5,305 nucleotides of DNA from Burkholderiales bacterium (GTDB lineage Bacteria > Pseudomonadota > Gammaproteobacteria > Burkholderiales > UBA11063): assembly GCA_020697025.1 (NCBI GenBank), contig JAJFBO010000094.1, positions 1 to 5,305 on the forward strand. Reading direction: 5' to 3'. Numbering within the stretch: position 1 is the stretch's first letter; each line of letters opens with the position of its first letter. A program made the translations under genes and the position numbers. The notes below the pieces were generated by a model. That model was given only the letters and a program-made list of their open reading frames with translations. It was not told the origin of the DNA and ran no database searches. Below are positions 4,896 through 5,305 of the stretch, piece by piece.

Positions 4896-5305
4896 ATGCA
4901 AGAACAAATTGATAATTCTCAAGGGGTAAAACATAGGGATGCAAGCAAAGTTTCACGGATCCCCATAAAAATAGTTCCACTTAATGAACCTCTTAAAAAA
5001 CCAGAATGGATTAAAGTTAAACTACCAATTAGTGAAAAATTTAATGAGGTTAAACGGCTGCTTCGGGAGCACAATTTACATACTGTTTGTGAAGAAGCAA
5101 GCTGCCCAAATATTGGAGAATGTTTCAGTAAAGGTACTGCTACATTTATGATTATGGGAGATATTTGTACCAGACGCTGCCCATTTTGTGACGTAGGCCA
5201 TGGCCGGCCCAATCCACTAGATCCAAATGAACCATTAGAAATTGCCAAATCAGTACAAATTCTAAAATTAAAATATGTGGTAATTACTTCAGTAGACCGG
5301 GATGA
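4896..5305 (+). CDS. lipA: Lipoyl synthase LipA, N-terminal part (cut by right edge)
   Basis: LipA is a radical-SAM enzyme that inserts two sulfurs into an octanoyl group carried on lipoyl domains, supplying the cofactor of pyruvate and 2-oxoglutarate dehydrogenases and the glycine cleavage system. The 136 residues present include both iron-sulfur cysteine sets: the auxiliary (sulfur-donating) cluster CX4CX5C at Cys65, Cys70 and Cys76, and the radical-SAM CX3CX2C at Cys91, Cys95 and Cys98 (CTRRCPFC). [31 protein letters not shown] and [13 protein letters not shown] are typical of LipA, and the visible part ends in TSVDRD, expected to continue as the family's DL motif. About 190 residues are missing. 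The ATG at 4896 gives the usual variable N-terminal extension; AGAAAG lies about 8 nt before it. A 78-bp gap separates it from rsmA, holding no convincing terminator or promoter (a TATAAA at 4871 lacks a -35), so cotranscription with rsmA is possible. lipB, often next to lipA, is not upstream here. Confidence 0.96.
   Translation, partial: MQEQIDNSQGVKHRDASKVSRIPIKIVPLNEPLKKPEWIKVKLPISEKFNEVKRLLREHNLHTVCEEASCPNIGECFSKGTATFMIMGDICTRRCPFCDVGHGRPNPLDPNEPLEIAKSVQILKLKYVVITSVDRD

Noticed and set aside
4919..5248. A minus-strand open frame of 109 codons opposite lipA
   Set aside because: It lies wholly antisense to clear LipA sequence with both cysteine motifs intact; its composition is a shadow of that gene.

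Overview
The window is AT-rich chromosomal DNA (about two-thirds A+T by eye) from a Gram-negative bacterium. It carries a lipoprotein-releasing ABC system (LolCD), an exported NlpC/P60 peptidase and a predicted Cys-acylated lipoprotein, all of which imply an outer membrane. The wording of LipA (the [13 protein letters not shown] and [14 protein letters not shown] stretches), of RsmA and of the 70-residue protein looks most like a low-GC betaproteobacterium, perhaps Neisseriales-related. That assignment is an inference from remembered family patterns, not a search result. No mobile element, CRISPR array, rRNA or tRNA was seen. Coding density is high.

Left half (about 1-3210), all on the minus strand and read right to left. 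The order is an NlpC/P60 cell-wall peptidase (2461-3210), a small conserved-looking protein of 70 residues (2252-2464), the LolC/E-family permease (990-2240, possibly from 2255) and the LolD ATPase (305-997). The stops and starts of these genes overlap or nearly touch, so they form a tightly coupled operon. Downstream of it, behind its own extended -10 promoter, starts a lipoprotein with a TTG start and an LTAC lipobox; it runs off the left edge. LolCD would extract outer-membrane lipoproteins from the inner membrane, and the neighbouring lipoprotein is a plausible client.

Middle (3211-3495): a divergent intergenic region with a 9-bp direct repeat on the peptidase side and a good extended -10 promoter (TGTGCTATAAT) for the rightward genes.

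Right half (3496-5305), plus strand: yciB (inner-membrane septation/intracellular septation protein A family) overlaps rsmA/ksgA (16S rRNA adenine dimethyltransferase) by an ATGA. After a 78-bp gap comes the 5' part of lipA (lipoyl synthase), cut by the right edge.

Most of the window is ordinary housekeeping. The points worth a second look are the peptidase (valine where the third catalytic residue is normally histidine, and a long acidic-then-basic tail with an A9 tract at which slippage in either direction gives immediate stops), the coupling of the peptidase and the small protein to LolCD, the single LolC-type permease, and the unusual yciB-rsmA-lipA neighbourhood.
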